A stretch of DNA of 13,089 nt from Acidobacteriota bacterium (GTDB lineage Bacteria > Acidobacteriota > Polarisedimenticolia > QHYA01). Every line of letters begins with the position of its first letter. The first letter of the stretch is position 1. The stretch lies in contig QHYA01000047.1 of the NCBI GenBank assembly GCA_003223995.1, forward strand, positions 1-13,089, given 5' to 3'. Of this stretch, positions 1-6,660 are shown in pieces. Made by a program: the position numbers and the translations under genes. The notes under the pieces were generated by a model that saw only the letters and a list, made by a program, of their open reading frames with translations, was not told the DNA's origin and searched no databases.

Positions 1-2
1 TG

Positions 3-542
3 CACAAGGCCACGGAGATCATCTCGCATCTGCGCACGTTCGGACGGGCGGCGCCCGTCAGTCGCGAGCCGATCTCTCTGAGGCAGGTGATCGAGCGGGC
101 GGTTTCCCTCATGCAGGAGCAGCTCCGGCAGCGCCAGATCAAGGTCGCGTTCGAGCTGGGCCCGGAGGACCCCGTGGTCATAGGGAATCCGATTCAGCTG
201 GAGCAGGTGTTCATCAACCTGCTGACGAACGCACGCGACGCGGTGGCCGACTCCGCGCACAAGGAGATTCGCATTTCGGGGTCGGTCGGATCTACGACGG
301 TGCAGCTCGCATTCGCCGATACAGGGGTCGGGATTCCGCCGGGGCTCGAAGGGAGGATCTTCGATCCGTTCTTCACCACCAAGGAGGTCGGGAAAGGCAC
401 GGGCCTGGGCCTGTCCATCACCTATGGAATCGTCAAAGATCACGGCGGCACGATCTCGGTTGTGAGCCGGCCCGGCGAAGGCGCCACTTTCCTCATCCAT
501 CTACCCTTGGCCCGTGAGGATGCAGAGGAGACCTCCCCGTGA
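3..542 (+). CDS. Sensor histidine kinase, C-terminal part (5' end outside window)
   Basis: This is the kinase core of a two-component sensor; it autophosphorylates a histidine and passes the phosphate to a response regulator, most likely the gene 34 bases downstream. The frame is open from the window edge, so the sensing region and probably the phospho-accepting His are missing. The first visible residues (HKATEIISHLRTFGR) match the end of a dimerisation helix. The HATPase_c domain is complete: N box NLLTNARDAV, G1 box DTGVGIP, F box FDPFFTTK and G2 box GKGTGLGLSI, ending in the usual GGTISV...GEGATFLIHLP segment. Box spacing is normal, so the ATP site looks intact. The signal sensed cannot be inferred. 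The stop is at 540-542, and the probable operon with the sigma54-type regulator suggests NtrB/NtrC-like logic. Confidence 0.93.
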   Translation, partial: HKATEIISHLRTFGRAAPVSREPISLRQVIERAVSLMQEQLRQRQIKVAFELGPEDPVVIGNPIQLEQVFINLLTNARDAVADSAHKEIRISGSVGSTTVQLAFADTGVGIPPGLEGRIFDPFFTTKEVGKGTGLGLSITYGIVKDHGGTISVVSRPGEGATFLIHLPLAREDAEETSP

Positions 543-576
543 GAGATCTCCGCGCCATCCTGGAAAGAGGCGAGCC

Positions 577-2064
577 ATGAACCAGCCTCGGGTGCTTATC
601 GTCGACGACGACCGGGCCCTGCTGCAGGCGCTTCCAGAGACCCTCCGGCTTCGGATGGAAGGTGTGACGGTCGACACGGCAGACTCGGCGGCGGCCGCGC
701 TCGACAGGATCGCCGCTCAGGACTACTACGCGATCGTCACCGACATCAAGATGCCGGGGATGGATGGTCTCGCGTTGCTGGCCGAGATCCGGAGGCTCCG
801 GCCCGACACACCCACCCTGATGATCACCGGGCATGGCGAGCATGCGCTGGCGATTCATGCCCTGCGGGGAGGGGCCTACGACTTCATCCAGAAGCCGATC
901 GACCGAGATTACTTCGTAGCGTCGTTGCGCCGGGCCATTCAGATGAGCGAGCTGAGTCGCCGGGTGAAGGACCAGCAACAGGCGCTGGAGCGCCGCGCCA
1001 ACGAACTGGAGCGGATTGTCGAGGAGCGCACGCGCGAACTGCGCGAGGCAAACGAGGCAAACAAGGTCATCGGCGTCATTGGCAGCCCCTTGAGGTGGTT
1101 GATAGGCCCGAGTCGGCAAATGGAGAAGGTTGTCCAGCAGATCAAACAGGTGGGCGACTCTCCGCTCATGATCATCATCGAGGGCGAGACCGGCACTGGC
1201 AAAGAACTCGTGGCTCGGGCGATCCATCATCTGAGTAACCGACGCGAGGGGCCTTTTGTCGCCGTCGACTGCGGTGCGATCCCGGACACGCTGATCGAGT
1301 CGGAGCTTTTCGGCCATGAGAGTGACGCGTTCACTGGGGCCGATCAGCGAAAGCCAGGGCGGTTCCAGGTTGCCGAGGGTGGAAGCCTGTTCCTCGATGA
1401 GATTGTCAACCTTCCCCTCCCCACACAGGCCAAGCTATTGCGTGCCTTGCAGGAACGACAGGTTCAGCCAGTCGGCAGCGAGCGGCCGGTCCCGGTGAAC
1501 GTACGGATCATCGCCGCCTCCAACGTCCCCATCGAGCGAGAGGTGGCGGCGGGCCGGTTCCGCGAGGATGCCTACTACCGCCTGAGCGAATTCGCGATCA
1601 CCGTGCCGCCCCTCAGGGAGCGAGACGACATCCTCGACCTCGCGAACGGGTTCCTCGCCGAGGCCAGCATGGAGTTCGGCCGCCCCTGCCGTGGGATCTC
1701 GGAAGCGGCGGCTCGGGTCCTCAAAGACTATCCCTGGCCGGGGAACGTGCGGGAGCTCCGGAACGTCGTTCGCCGGGCTATCCTCTTCGCTTCGGATGTG
1801 ATCGAGCCGGAGCACCTTTCGTTCCTCCGCATCGGTGCGTCCCAGGCAACGGCATTCCGGGAAAATCGATCGCTGGACGGCTCTCTGGAGGCGATCCGCG
1901 AGGCGGCCGCGGCAGACGCCGAGCAGCAGGCGATCCGTCGGGTCCTCCAGGCCACCCGGGGGAACGAGAGCGAGGCAGCGAGACTCCGCCGAACCGACTA
2001 CAAAGCCCTATACTTCAAGATGAAGCAGTACGGTATAGAGGCTGTGCGTTTCCGAGAGTCGTGA
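577..2064 (+). CDS. NtrC-family sigma54-dependent response regulator
   Basis: A 495-residue transcriptional activator: phosphorylation should trigger AAA+ ring assembly and ATP-driven opening of sigma54 promoters. The receiver domain (about 1-120) has acidic DDD at 10-12, phospho-acceptor D56 (VTDIKMPG), T84 and K106 (QKP). A charged, probably coiled-coil linker covers about 125-165. The AAA+ domain follows: Walker A GETGTGKE at 203-210, Walker B LFLDE at 271-275, arginine region FREDAYYRL near 328-336 and VPPLRER at 343-349. The Fis-type helix-turn-helix lies at about 452-488 (GNESEAARLRR...LYFKMKQYGI). The sigma54-contact loop reads DAFTGA (250-255) instead of GAFTGA. I chose ATG 577 because it follows a purine-rich site (GGAAAGAGG) and directly starts the receiver; an in-frame ATG at 514 lies inside the kinase gene and would add 21 unrelated basic residues. 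Target promoters are unknown. Confidence 0.95.
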   Translation: MNQPRVLIVDDDRALLQALPETLRLRMEGVTVDTADSAAAALDRIAAQDYYAIVTDIKMPGMDGLALLAEIRRLRPDTPTLMITGHGEHALAIHALRGGAYDFIQKPIDRDYFVASLRRAIQMSELSRRVKDQQQALERRANELERIVEERTRELREANEANKVIGVIGSPLRWLIGPSRQMEKVVQQIKQVGDSPLMIIIEGETGTGKELVARAIHHLSNRREGPFVAVDCGAIPDTLIESELFGHESDAFTGADQRKPGRFQVAEGGSLFLDEIVNLPLPTQAKLLRALQERQVQPVGSERPVPVNVRIIAASNVPIEREVAAGRFREDAYYRLSEFAITVPPLRERDDILDLANGFLAEASMEFGRPCRGISEAAARVLKDYPWPGNVRELRNVVRRAILFASDVIEPEHLSFLRIGASQATAFRENRSLDGSLEAIREAAAADAEQQAIRRVLQATRGNESEAARLRRTDYKALYFKMKQYGIEAVRFRES

Positions 2065-2118
2065 TTCTCCACGAGTACTAGTCCGCACGAGACGACATGG
2101 GGAGGCGCCGCCATGGCA

Positions 2119-2841
2119 TCAAGGTGCCCTCACCATTTTCGACTGTCGCCGGGGCCGGCTGGCTCCTTGCTGGAGGAGCGACCAGATCATGGGAGGCGGC
2201 AGCCGCAGCATCCAGAGCGTGGAGGCGAGGCGGTGGCGCATCGAGGTCCGCAGGCGGCCTTCCTCGAGGTAGCGCCTCGCCGAAACGACGATGGCATCGG
2301 GGAGAACGGCGATCCTCCCGTGGCGGCGGAGCCGGCGAATCAGCTCCAGGTCTTCTAGCAAGTGCCAGTGGGGGAAACCGCGGCAGCGGAGGTAGTCCTC
2401 GCGCCTCACAAACAGCCCCTGATCGCCGTAGGGGGTGCGGGTGATCCTCAGACGCAGCGCGGTCGCCCGCTCGACGATCCGGAAGTAGGAGCCCGGCGCA
2501 TCCAGCTTCAGGCTGAAGCAGCCGAGCGCGATGGAGGGGTTCTCGAGCGTCTCGATGATCCGAAGGGCGAAATCGTTTGGAGGCCGGGCATCGGCGTGGA
2601 GGAAGAAGAGATGGCTTCCCCGGGCCTGACGCGCGCCGAGATCGAGCTGCGCCCCGCGGCATCTCGGCGTCGTGAGAACACGCGCCCCCAGCCGCGTGGC
2701 ATGCGCCGCTGTGCCGTCAGAGCTCTCTCCATCGACGACGATCACTTCCGCCGATCCGATCCGCAGCAGAGGCGGGAGCGCATCGGAGAGCGTGCGGGCC
2801 TCCATGAAGGCGGGTATGACGATGCTGAGTTGCGGACCCAC
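2119..2841 (-). CDS. TIGR04283-type family-2 glycosyltransferase (rSAM/selenodomain or arsenosugar-associated)
   Basis: A 240-residue GT-A glycosyltransferase predicted to move a sugar from a nucleotide donor to an unknown acceptor. It opens with SIVIPAFMEARTL (6-18), then the nucleotide-binding VVDGESSDGT (35-44) and the DxD-like FLHADA (80-85). Family-typical PYGDQGLFVRR (137-147) and the acceptor-side LLEDLELIRRLRR (161-173) follow. Length and motif order fit TIGR04283, named for co-occurrence with radical-SAM/selenodomain genes and now linked to arsenosugar biosynthesis clusters. No ArsM, ArsS or TIGR04282 partner is in view, so the pathway is not established. The GTG start at 2841 has GGAGG five bases upstream. 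No membrane helix is evident. The gene converges with the response regulator (54-base gap) and diverges from the DUF547 gene, a family I recall as common in the same clusters. Confidence 0.88.
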   Translation of the reverse strand: MGPQLSIVIPAFMEARTLSDALPPLLRIGSAEVIVVDGESSDGTAAHATRLGARVLTTPRCRGAQLDLGARQARGSHLFFLHADARPPNDFALRIIETLENPSIALGCFSLKLDAPGSYFRIVERATALRLRITRTPYGDQGLFVRREDYLRCRGFPHWHLLEDLELIRRLRRHGRIAVLPDAIVVSARRYLEEGRLRTSMRHRLASTLWMLRLPPPMIWSLLQQGASRPRRQSKMVRAP

Positions 2842-3045
2842 GCTTGCCTCCGTGGTCGGTGACCGGGCAAGACGATTCTAGCAGGCCTCCCCTCCTGGAG
2901 CCGTCGCGCTGCGCCCGCCGGTGTGATCGCCGGCCTCCCCGGCGCGCCGGTTCTCGTCTTGCCTTCGTCTCCGCCGCTTGGCGTTGGCCCCGTGTGTGGC
3001 TTTGAGACGGGGGCGCTTCCGTGATAGGAGTAGCAAAGGGAAACG

Positions 3046-3336
3046 ATGAAATCGGCCTCGTCCGTTTTGATGATCCTCTTTTCCGCAGTGCTTCTCTGCG
3101 CCTGCGCTGAAAACCCTGCGCGCGCGGGAGGGAGCGTCACCTTCGATCATTCCGCCTGGGACCAGATCGTGCAGACCTATGTGGACGAGAACGGCAAGGT
3201 CGCCTACCGGGATCTCGCGGCGAAGGACCTGCCAAAGCTCGAGCGGTATCTCCAGCAGATCGCGGAGGCGAATCCGGCCGCCATGTCGGAGAAAGAGGCG
3301 CTCGCCTTCACCATCAACGCCTATAACGCCGTGTGA
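3046..3336 (+). pseudogene. DUF547 lipoprotein, N-terminal fragment of a broken gene
   Basis: This is the first half of a DUF547 protein, a family of unknown biochemical function usually exported from the cytoplasm. It starts at ATG 3046 with AAAGGG a few bases upstream. It has a lysine-led hydrophobic signal and a plausible lipobox LCAC (Cys20), although cleavage near ARA/GG by signal peptidase I is an alternative. The mature part shows the family start: FDHSAWDQIVQTYVDENGKV, then ALAFTINAYNAV. In intact members INAYNA is followed by roughly 30-40 residues before the [TS]LD[DE][IL]E motif. Here TGA at 3334-3336 stops the frame immediately after NAV, and the rest of the domain resumes two bases before that TGA in another frame. 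The gene is therefore broken or mis-assembled. A functional short lipoprotein is unlikely because the conserved core lies in the second part. Confidence 0.75.
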
Positions 3337-3725
3337 CCCTCGACGAGCTGGAGCAGAAGATCATACGGCCCACTTTCAAGGACCCCCGAGTCCACTTCGC
3401 GCTCGTCTGCGCTTCGGCCTCCTGCCCGAAGCTGGTGCGCCGGGCGTACACGGCGGAGAACATCGACGCGATGCTCGACGAAAGGGGAAGGGAGTTCCTG
3501 GCCGACCGTTCCCGCAATCCCCTCGGGACCGGCCCCGCCGTCACGGTCTCATCGATCTTCAAGTGGTACGCCGAGGACTTCGCGGCGGCCGCCGGCTCGG
3601 TGCAGGTCTTCATCGCTCGCTATGCGGGCCACTATGCGCCCCCCTGCCTCATGTCGAACACCTGCAAGCTCGAATACGCCGAATACGACTGGACCCTCAA
3701 CGCCCAGCCCGGCCAGAGGCCCTGA
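3333..3725 (+). pseudogene. DUF547 protein, C-terminal fragment (frame-shifted continuation)
   Basis: The second half of the DUF547 domain, about 130 codons, is read in a different frame from the first half. It begins at GTG 3333 with TLDELEQKIIRPTFKDPR and continues with the conserved HFALVCASASCPKL, where the cysteines are a family hallmark. Then come AYTAENID, VSSIFKWYAEDF and the terminal YAEYDWTLN. It overlaps the first fragment by four bases (GTGA), so coupled reinitiation is formally possible, but no ribosome-binding site is specific to it and a separate protein lacking the N-terminal half and an export signal would probably not work. Segment order and conservation show that both pieces come from one ancestral gene. 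The stop at 3723-3725 leaves only seven bases to the convergent ogt stop, with no clear terminator between them. Confidence 0.72.
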
Positions 3726-3732
3726 GGGGCGA

Positions 3733-4284
3733 TCACACACGCCCGGCCGCGAAGGGGAGAGCGGCCTGCCGTGGCAGGCCCGCCCCCGCCCCGCCCTTTT
3801 CGTGCTCGATCAGCCACCTCTTGCGCTCCAGCCCCCCGCCATAGCCGCCCAGCGTTCCGTCCGAGGCGATCACACGATGGCAAGGGATCACGATCGCGAC
3901 GGGATTTCGAGCATTTGCCGCCGCGACTGGACGCACGGCCGCCGGACAACCGGCGGCCCTGGCAAGCTGCGAGTAGGAGACGGTCCGGCCGGGAGGCACC
4001 TGGCGCAGCGCGGACCAGATCTTGATCTGGAACGGCGTGCCGCCAGGATCGACCGGTATGGAATCGAGTGCACCGATCTCTCCCGAGAAATACGCGCGCA
4101 GGCGGCCGGCAAGGCCGCCGGGGTCGCGTGTCGCAACCGCGGTGAACTCGCCGAAACGCCGTTCGAGAAAACGGGTCAAGGCCAGGGCGCGGTCATCGAA
4201 TGTCAGTCCGCAGAGGGCCCCGTCGCGGACGAACAGAACGACGGTTCCGACAGGCGTCTCTACACTTGTCGATTGCAGGATCAT
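3733..4284 (-). CDS. ogt: Methylated-DNA--protein-cysteine methyltransferase (Ogt/MGMT type)
   Basis: A 183-residue suicide repair protein that moves alkyl groups from O6-alkylguanine (and O4-alkylthymine) to its own cysteine. The N-terminal part (ETPVGTVVLFVRDGALCGLTF) is the usual small alpha/beta domain. The catalytic domain begins near GTPFQIKIWSALRQVPPGRTVSYSQLA (82-108). It has the arginine-finger/asparagine-hinge segment ANARNP (123-128) and the active site IPCHRVI, nucleophile C135, followed by GGYGGGLERKRWLIEHE. Length is normal. I chose ATG 4284 because GGAGGA sits upstream at normal spacing and the family N-terminus starts here; a longer in-frame reading runs back into the upstream gene and adds unrelated residues. 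Only two bases separate it from the Ada/AlkA stop, so the pair is one operon and probably translationally coupled. This places direct reversal beside alkyl-damage sensing and base excision. Confidence 0.95.
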   Translation of the reverse strand: MILQSTSVETPVGTVVLFVRDGALCGLTFDDRALALTRFLERRFGEFTAVATRDPGGLAGRLRAYFSGEIGALDSIPVDPGGTPFQIKIWSALRQVPPGRTVSYSQLARAAGCPAAVRPVAAANARNPVAIVIPCHRVIASDGTLGGYGGGLERKRWLIEHEKGGAGAGLPRQAALPFAAGRV

Positions 4285-4286
4285 GA

Positions 4287-5741
4287 TCAGTCCTCCATCC
4301 ACAATGCCATGACGGCGTAGCCTCTCCAGGGGCGCCACGCTTCGGCGCTCTCCGCAAGCTGCCTCGCGCTGGCGGGCGAGCCGTTCCGTCCCAGCGCGCG
4401 GCGCAGTCCCAGATCTGTCGGCAGGAAGGCGTCGGGCTCGCCCAGCGCACGAAGCGCGATGTAGTTCGCGGTCCAATCACCCAGCCCGGGCAGGGCAGTG
4501 AGCCGGTGGATGGCGTCCTCGAGTCCGCCGAGATCGTCGAAGCATAGCTCCCCCTCGCGCACCGCGGCAGCCAGCGCGCGGATCGTCGCGGCGCGGGCGC
4601 GTGTCAGGCCGGTCTCGGTCAGGTCCGCCTCCGCAAGGGCGGCCGGGGTGGGAAAAAGATGGGTCAAGGGAGGCGAGCCGGCCGGAGCTTCGAGAGGCTC
4701 TCCGAGTGCCCGCACGAGCCGTCCGGCGAGAGTGGTCGCCGCGCGAACGGAGACCTGCTGGCCGAGAACGGCCCGCACCGCCAGCTCGAACGCATCCCAG
4801 GCTCCCGGGATTCGCAGACCGGGGTGCAGGCGAAGCGCGGGGGCAAGCCTCGGATCGCGCCGCAGGTGCGCCGCGATGGGCGCGGGGTCGGCGCCGAGAT
4901 CGAAGATACGGCTCACCCGTTCCACGATGCCCAGAAGCTCTCTCGCCGGCGGGACCTGTACGCGAAGCCTCAGGAAGCTCTCTTCGCGGGCCGGCCGCAC
5001 CTCGAGCACGCCGGCGGACCCCCCGGCGGCGATCGTCCGCCGATAGCAGTTGCTCGTGACGGCCTCGACACCGGGGATGGCCCGATCGGAGAGGAACCTG
5101 ATGATCCCCGCCCAGTCGAAAGGAGGCTTGTAAGGGAGCCTCAGAGCGATCTCCCCGCCGGCTCCTGCCGGCAGCTCCTCCGCCCCTTCCCGCCTGAGCT
5201 GCCGCGGGCTCCGCCGGAAGGTGTTCCGGATCGCGTGGTTGAACCTCCGGATGCTCGTGAAGCCGGAGCAGCGCGCGACCTCGCCCATCGGAAGGCGCGT
5301 CTCGTCGATGAGCCTCCTGGCGAAATGAGCCCTGCGAGTCCGCGCGATCGAAGCGGGGGAGGCGCCGAGGTGCTCCGCGAACAGCCGCCGAAGGTGCCGT
5401 GATGTGACACCGAGGCGTCCTGCGAGGGACTCCATTCCATCCCCATCGAGATCCCCTCGCGAAATCAGCCTGAGAGCCCGCGACACGGTTGCCGACGTTC
5501 CTGACCAGGCGGCGGTGTGCGGCGATGCGTCGGGGCGGCAGCGCAGGCAGGGACGGAAGCCGGCCTCTTCCGCGGCCGCCGGACAGGAATAGAAGCGGAG
5601 GTTGCTGCGGCGCGGCGGCGGGGCCGGGCATCCGGGCCGGCAGTAAACCCCGGTTGTCGTGACGGCGGCGACGAATCGCCCTTCGAAGCGGCGGTCCCGG
5701 CTGGAGAAAGCCCTGTAGCAGTTCTCGGCGTCGAGATGCAT
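4287..5741 (-). CDS. alkA: Ada-like zinc sensor / AraC regulator / AlkA DNA-3-methyladenine glycosylase fusion
   Basis: A 484-residue three-part adaptive-response protein. Residues 1-75 form an Ada methylphosphotriester domain with zinc ligands C34, C38, C65 and C68; the spacing (4, 27, 3) matches E. coli Ada C38, C42, C69 and C72, so C34 should be the methyl acceptor. Residues about 80-185 carry an AraC-type double helix-turn-helix (LAGRLGVTSRHLRRLFAEHLG; VARCSGFTSIRRFNHAIRNTFRRSP). From about 197 comes an AlkA N-terminal domain, then HhH-GPD: ELAVRAVLGQQVS (319-331), hairpin LPGLGDWTANYIALRALG (417-434) and FLPTDLGL, with D443 aligning to the catalytic Asp238 of AlkA. It should sense methylated phosphates, activate its own operon and excise 3-methyladenine. 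I chose ATG 5741; a TTG five codons upstream has no ribosome-binding site and overlaps the likely -10. ogt follows two bases downstream. Confidence 0.95.
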   Translation of the reverse strand: MHLDAENCYRAFSSRDRRFEGRFVAAVTTTGVYCRPGCPAPPPRRSNLRFYSCPAAAEEAGFRPCLRCRPDASPHTAAWSGTSATVSRALRLISRGDLDGDGMESLAGRLGVTSRHLRRLFAEHLGASPASIARTRRAHFARRLIDETRLPMGEVARCSGFTSIRRFNHAIRNTFRRSPRQLRREGAEELPAGAGGEIALRLPYKPPFDWAGIIRFLSDRAIPGVEAVTSNCYRRTIAAGGSAGVLEVRPAREESFLRLRVQVPPARELLGIVERVSRIFDLGADPAPIAAHLRRDPRLAPALRLHPGLRIPGAWDAFELAVRAVLGQQVSVRAATTLAGRLVRALGEPLEAPAGSPPLTHLFPTPAALAEADLTETGLTRARAATIRALAAAVREGELCFDDLGGLEDAIHRLTALPGLGDWTANYIALRALGEPDAFLPTDLGLRRALGRNGSPASARQLAESAEAWRPWRGYAVMALWMED

Positions 5742-5747
5742 GACCCA

Positions 5748-5776
5748 TTTATACAACGTCCGGCCGCGGAAGACCG
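5748..5776 (-). promoter_or_regulatory. Candidate leaderless promoter of the alkA-ogt operon
   Basis: Read on the minus strand, TATAAAT (-10 element TATAAA at 5753-5748) lies six bases upstream of ATG 5741. Initiation about seven bases beyond a -10 would fall at or next to the start codon, which predicts a leaderless mRNA and fits the absence of a Shine-Dalgarno sequence. The hexamer 17 bases upstream (5776-5771, CGGTCT) is a poor -35, as expected for an activator-dependent promoter of the Ada type. This is prediction from sequence only. Confidence 0.45.
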
Positions 5777-5806
5777 GACGTTTCCGGACATCGTTGTGGA
5801 CATCGT
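5755..5806. promoter_or_regulatory. Inverted and direct repeat array, probable Ada/AraC-type operator
   Basis: AACGTCCGG (5755-5763) and CCGGACGTT (5774-5782) are a perfect 9-base inverted repeat with a 10-base gap. CCGGAC recurs in direct orientation at 5774 and 5784, one helical turn apart. GGACATCGT is repeated exactly at 5786-5794 and 5798-5806 (12-base period). So four GGAC-type half-sites crowd the region just upstream of the alkA -10. AraC-family proteins typically bind tandem half-sites about one turn apart, so autoregulation by the Ada/AlkA fusion is the obvious reading. The array could also affect the divergent plus-strand gene at 5886. E. coli Ada-box sequence is not present, so specificity would differ. 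Confidence 0.5.
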
Positions 5807-5885
5807 CGCGGGGGAGTTTGCGCCCGCGTTGTCTGCATCACGAGCGCAACTTGACGCCGCAGGAGCCTGAGGCGAGACTCTCGCC

Positions 5886-6640
5886 GTGCGGGACGAACCC
5901 TCCGGCGGAAGATCAGCGGAGCTGCGCCAAGCCCTTTTCGAGCTGCAGCGGTACCTCTCCGACCGGGTCGCCCCTCTCATGGTCGTTGATTCCATCGAGT
6001 TGCTTCTGAGATATCCGCCGCAGCTCGCGGCCGTCGAGATCCAGGCCTGGGTCACGGCGCAGTACCGCGGGCCCTCTCCGCCCGTTCCCGTCTCGGACTA
6101 TCTCTTCCATGCGCTGAAGAAGATTCACGAGATGGGAGAGTTCAAGCTGATCGCCTATGACCGCCTCGAAAGGTACCTCCGCGAGCTGCAGCAGCTCGTC
6201 CTCGAGTACTGTCCGGAAGAGGATCGCGAGCTGCTCAGGACGAATCTCTCGAGGCTCGGTGAATCGGAGACGATCCTTGCCTCTCCCGTCGAGGTTCTCC
6301 ACCGCCAGGCGGGAGGAATGAAGGAGTCCCCTCTGCGCTCAACACGCGCGGCGGCTCCGGCGTCGGGAACGGGATCGGCCCATCTGGGGGAGGGAATCAC
6401 TCGCGGATTGCGCCGCTTCGCTCTGCTCGTGGACCGGCTGGAGCGAAGCCGCGAGTCCTCGCTCGAATCGGGCGAGACGCCCCCCGGCAGGAAGGCCGAC
6501 CTGGGGCCTCAACTTGCGCCTCAACTGCTGACGATGGCTGCCGTTAATTCCCGCTCGAACACCGAGTTCGAGCAGTACCTCGACCGGCTCGGCCAGCTCG
6601 GGGTCGGATCACGCATCGATCAGGTCATCCGCGTGCTGGG
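5886..6640 (+). CDS. Helical protein of the DUF4388 gene, N-terminal part (frame breaks at G6 run)
   Basis: The first roughly 250 codons of a long cytoplasmic protein whose remainder lies in another frame. I do not recognise this half as a named family. It is helix-rich: ELRQALFELQRYLSDRVAPL, an LLLRYPPQLAAVEIQAW segment, LFHALKKIHEMGEF and RYLRELQQLVLEYCPEEDRELL, then a low-complexity stretch and another helical block ending EFEQYLDRLGQLG...IDQVIRVLG. No signal peptide is seen. The start is GTG 5886, the first start codon after an in-frame TGA at 5868-5870; GAGGCGAG about ten bases upstream is a weak site. The literal frame continues past 6640 to a stop at 7457, but it turns into Arg/Gly/Pro-rich non-native sequence while convincing protein continues in the next frame. 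Removing one G from 6638-6643 would fuse the halves into about 790 residues. Confidence 0.7.
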
Positions 6641-6660
6641 GGGCGAAGCGGTTCCACGAG

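Noticed and set aside
2059..2074. TCGTG/CACGA hairpin at the end of the response-regulator gene as a terminator
   Set aside because: The stem is only five base pairs, overlaps the stop codon and lacks a T-run.
2890..2965. GC-rich palindromic stretches (GCCGG, GGCGCGCC) between the glycosyltransferase and DUF547 genes
   Set aside because: Short self-complementary GC runs are expected in such sequence; there is no consistent stem, terminator or operator pattern.
3331..3336. Programmed frameshift or coupled reinitiation at GTGTGA in DUF547
   Set aside because: There is no slippery heptamer, and the conserved block between the two motifs is absent, so deletion or mis-assembly explains it better.
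4477..5748. A 423-codon minus-strand frame overlapping the AlkA fusion in another frame
   Set aside because: It is Arg/Pro/Gly/Ala-rich with no domain, while the overlapping frame has complete Ada, AraC and HhH-GPD motifs; a GC-rich shadow.
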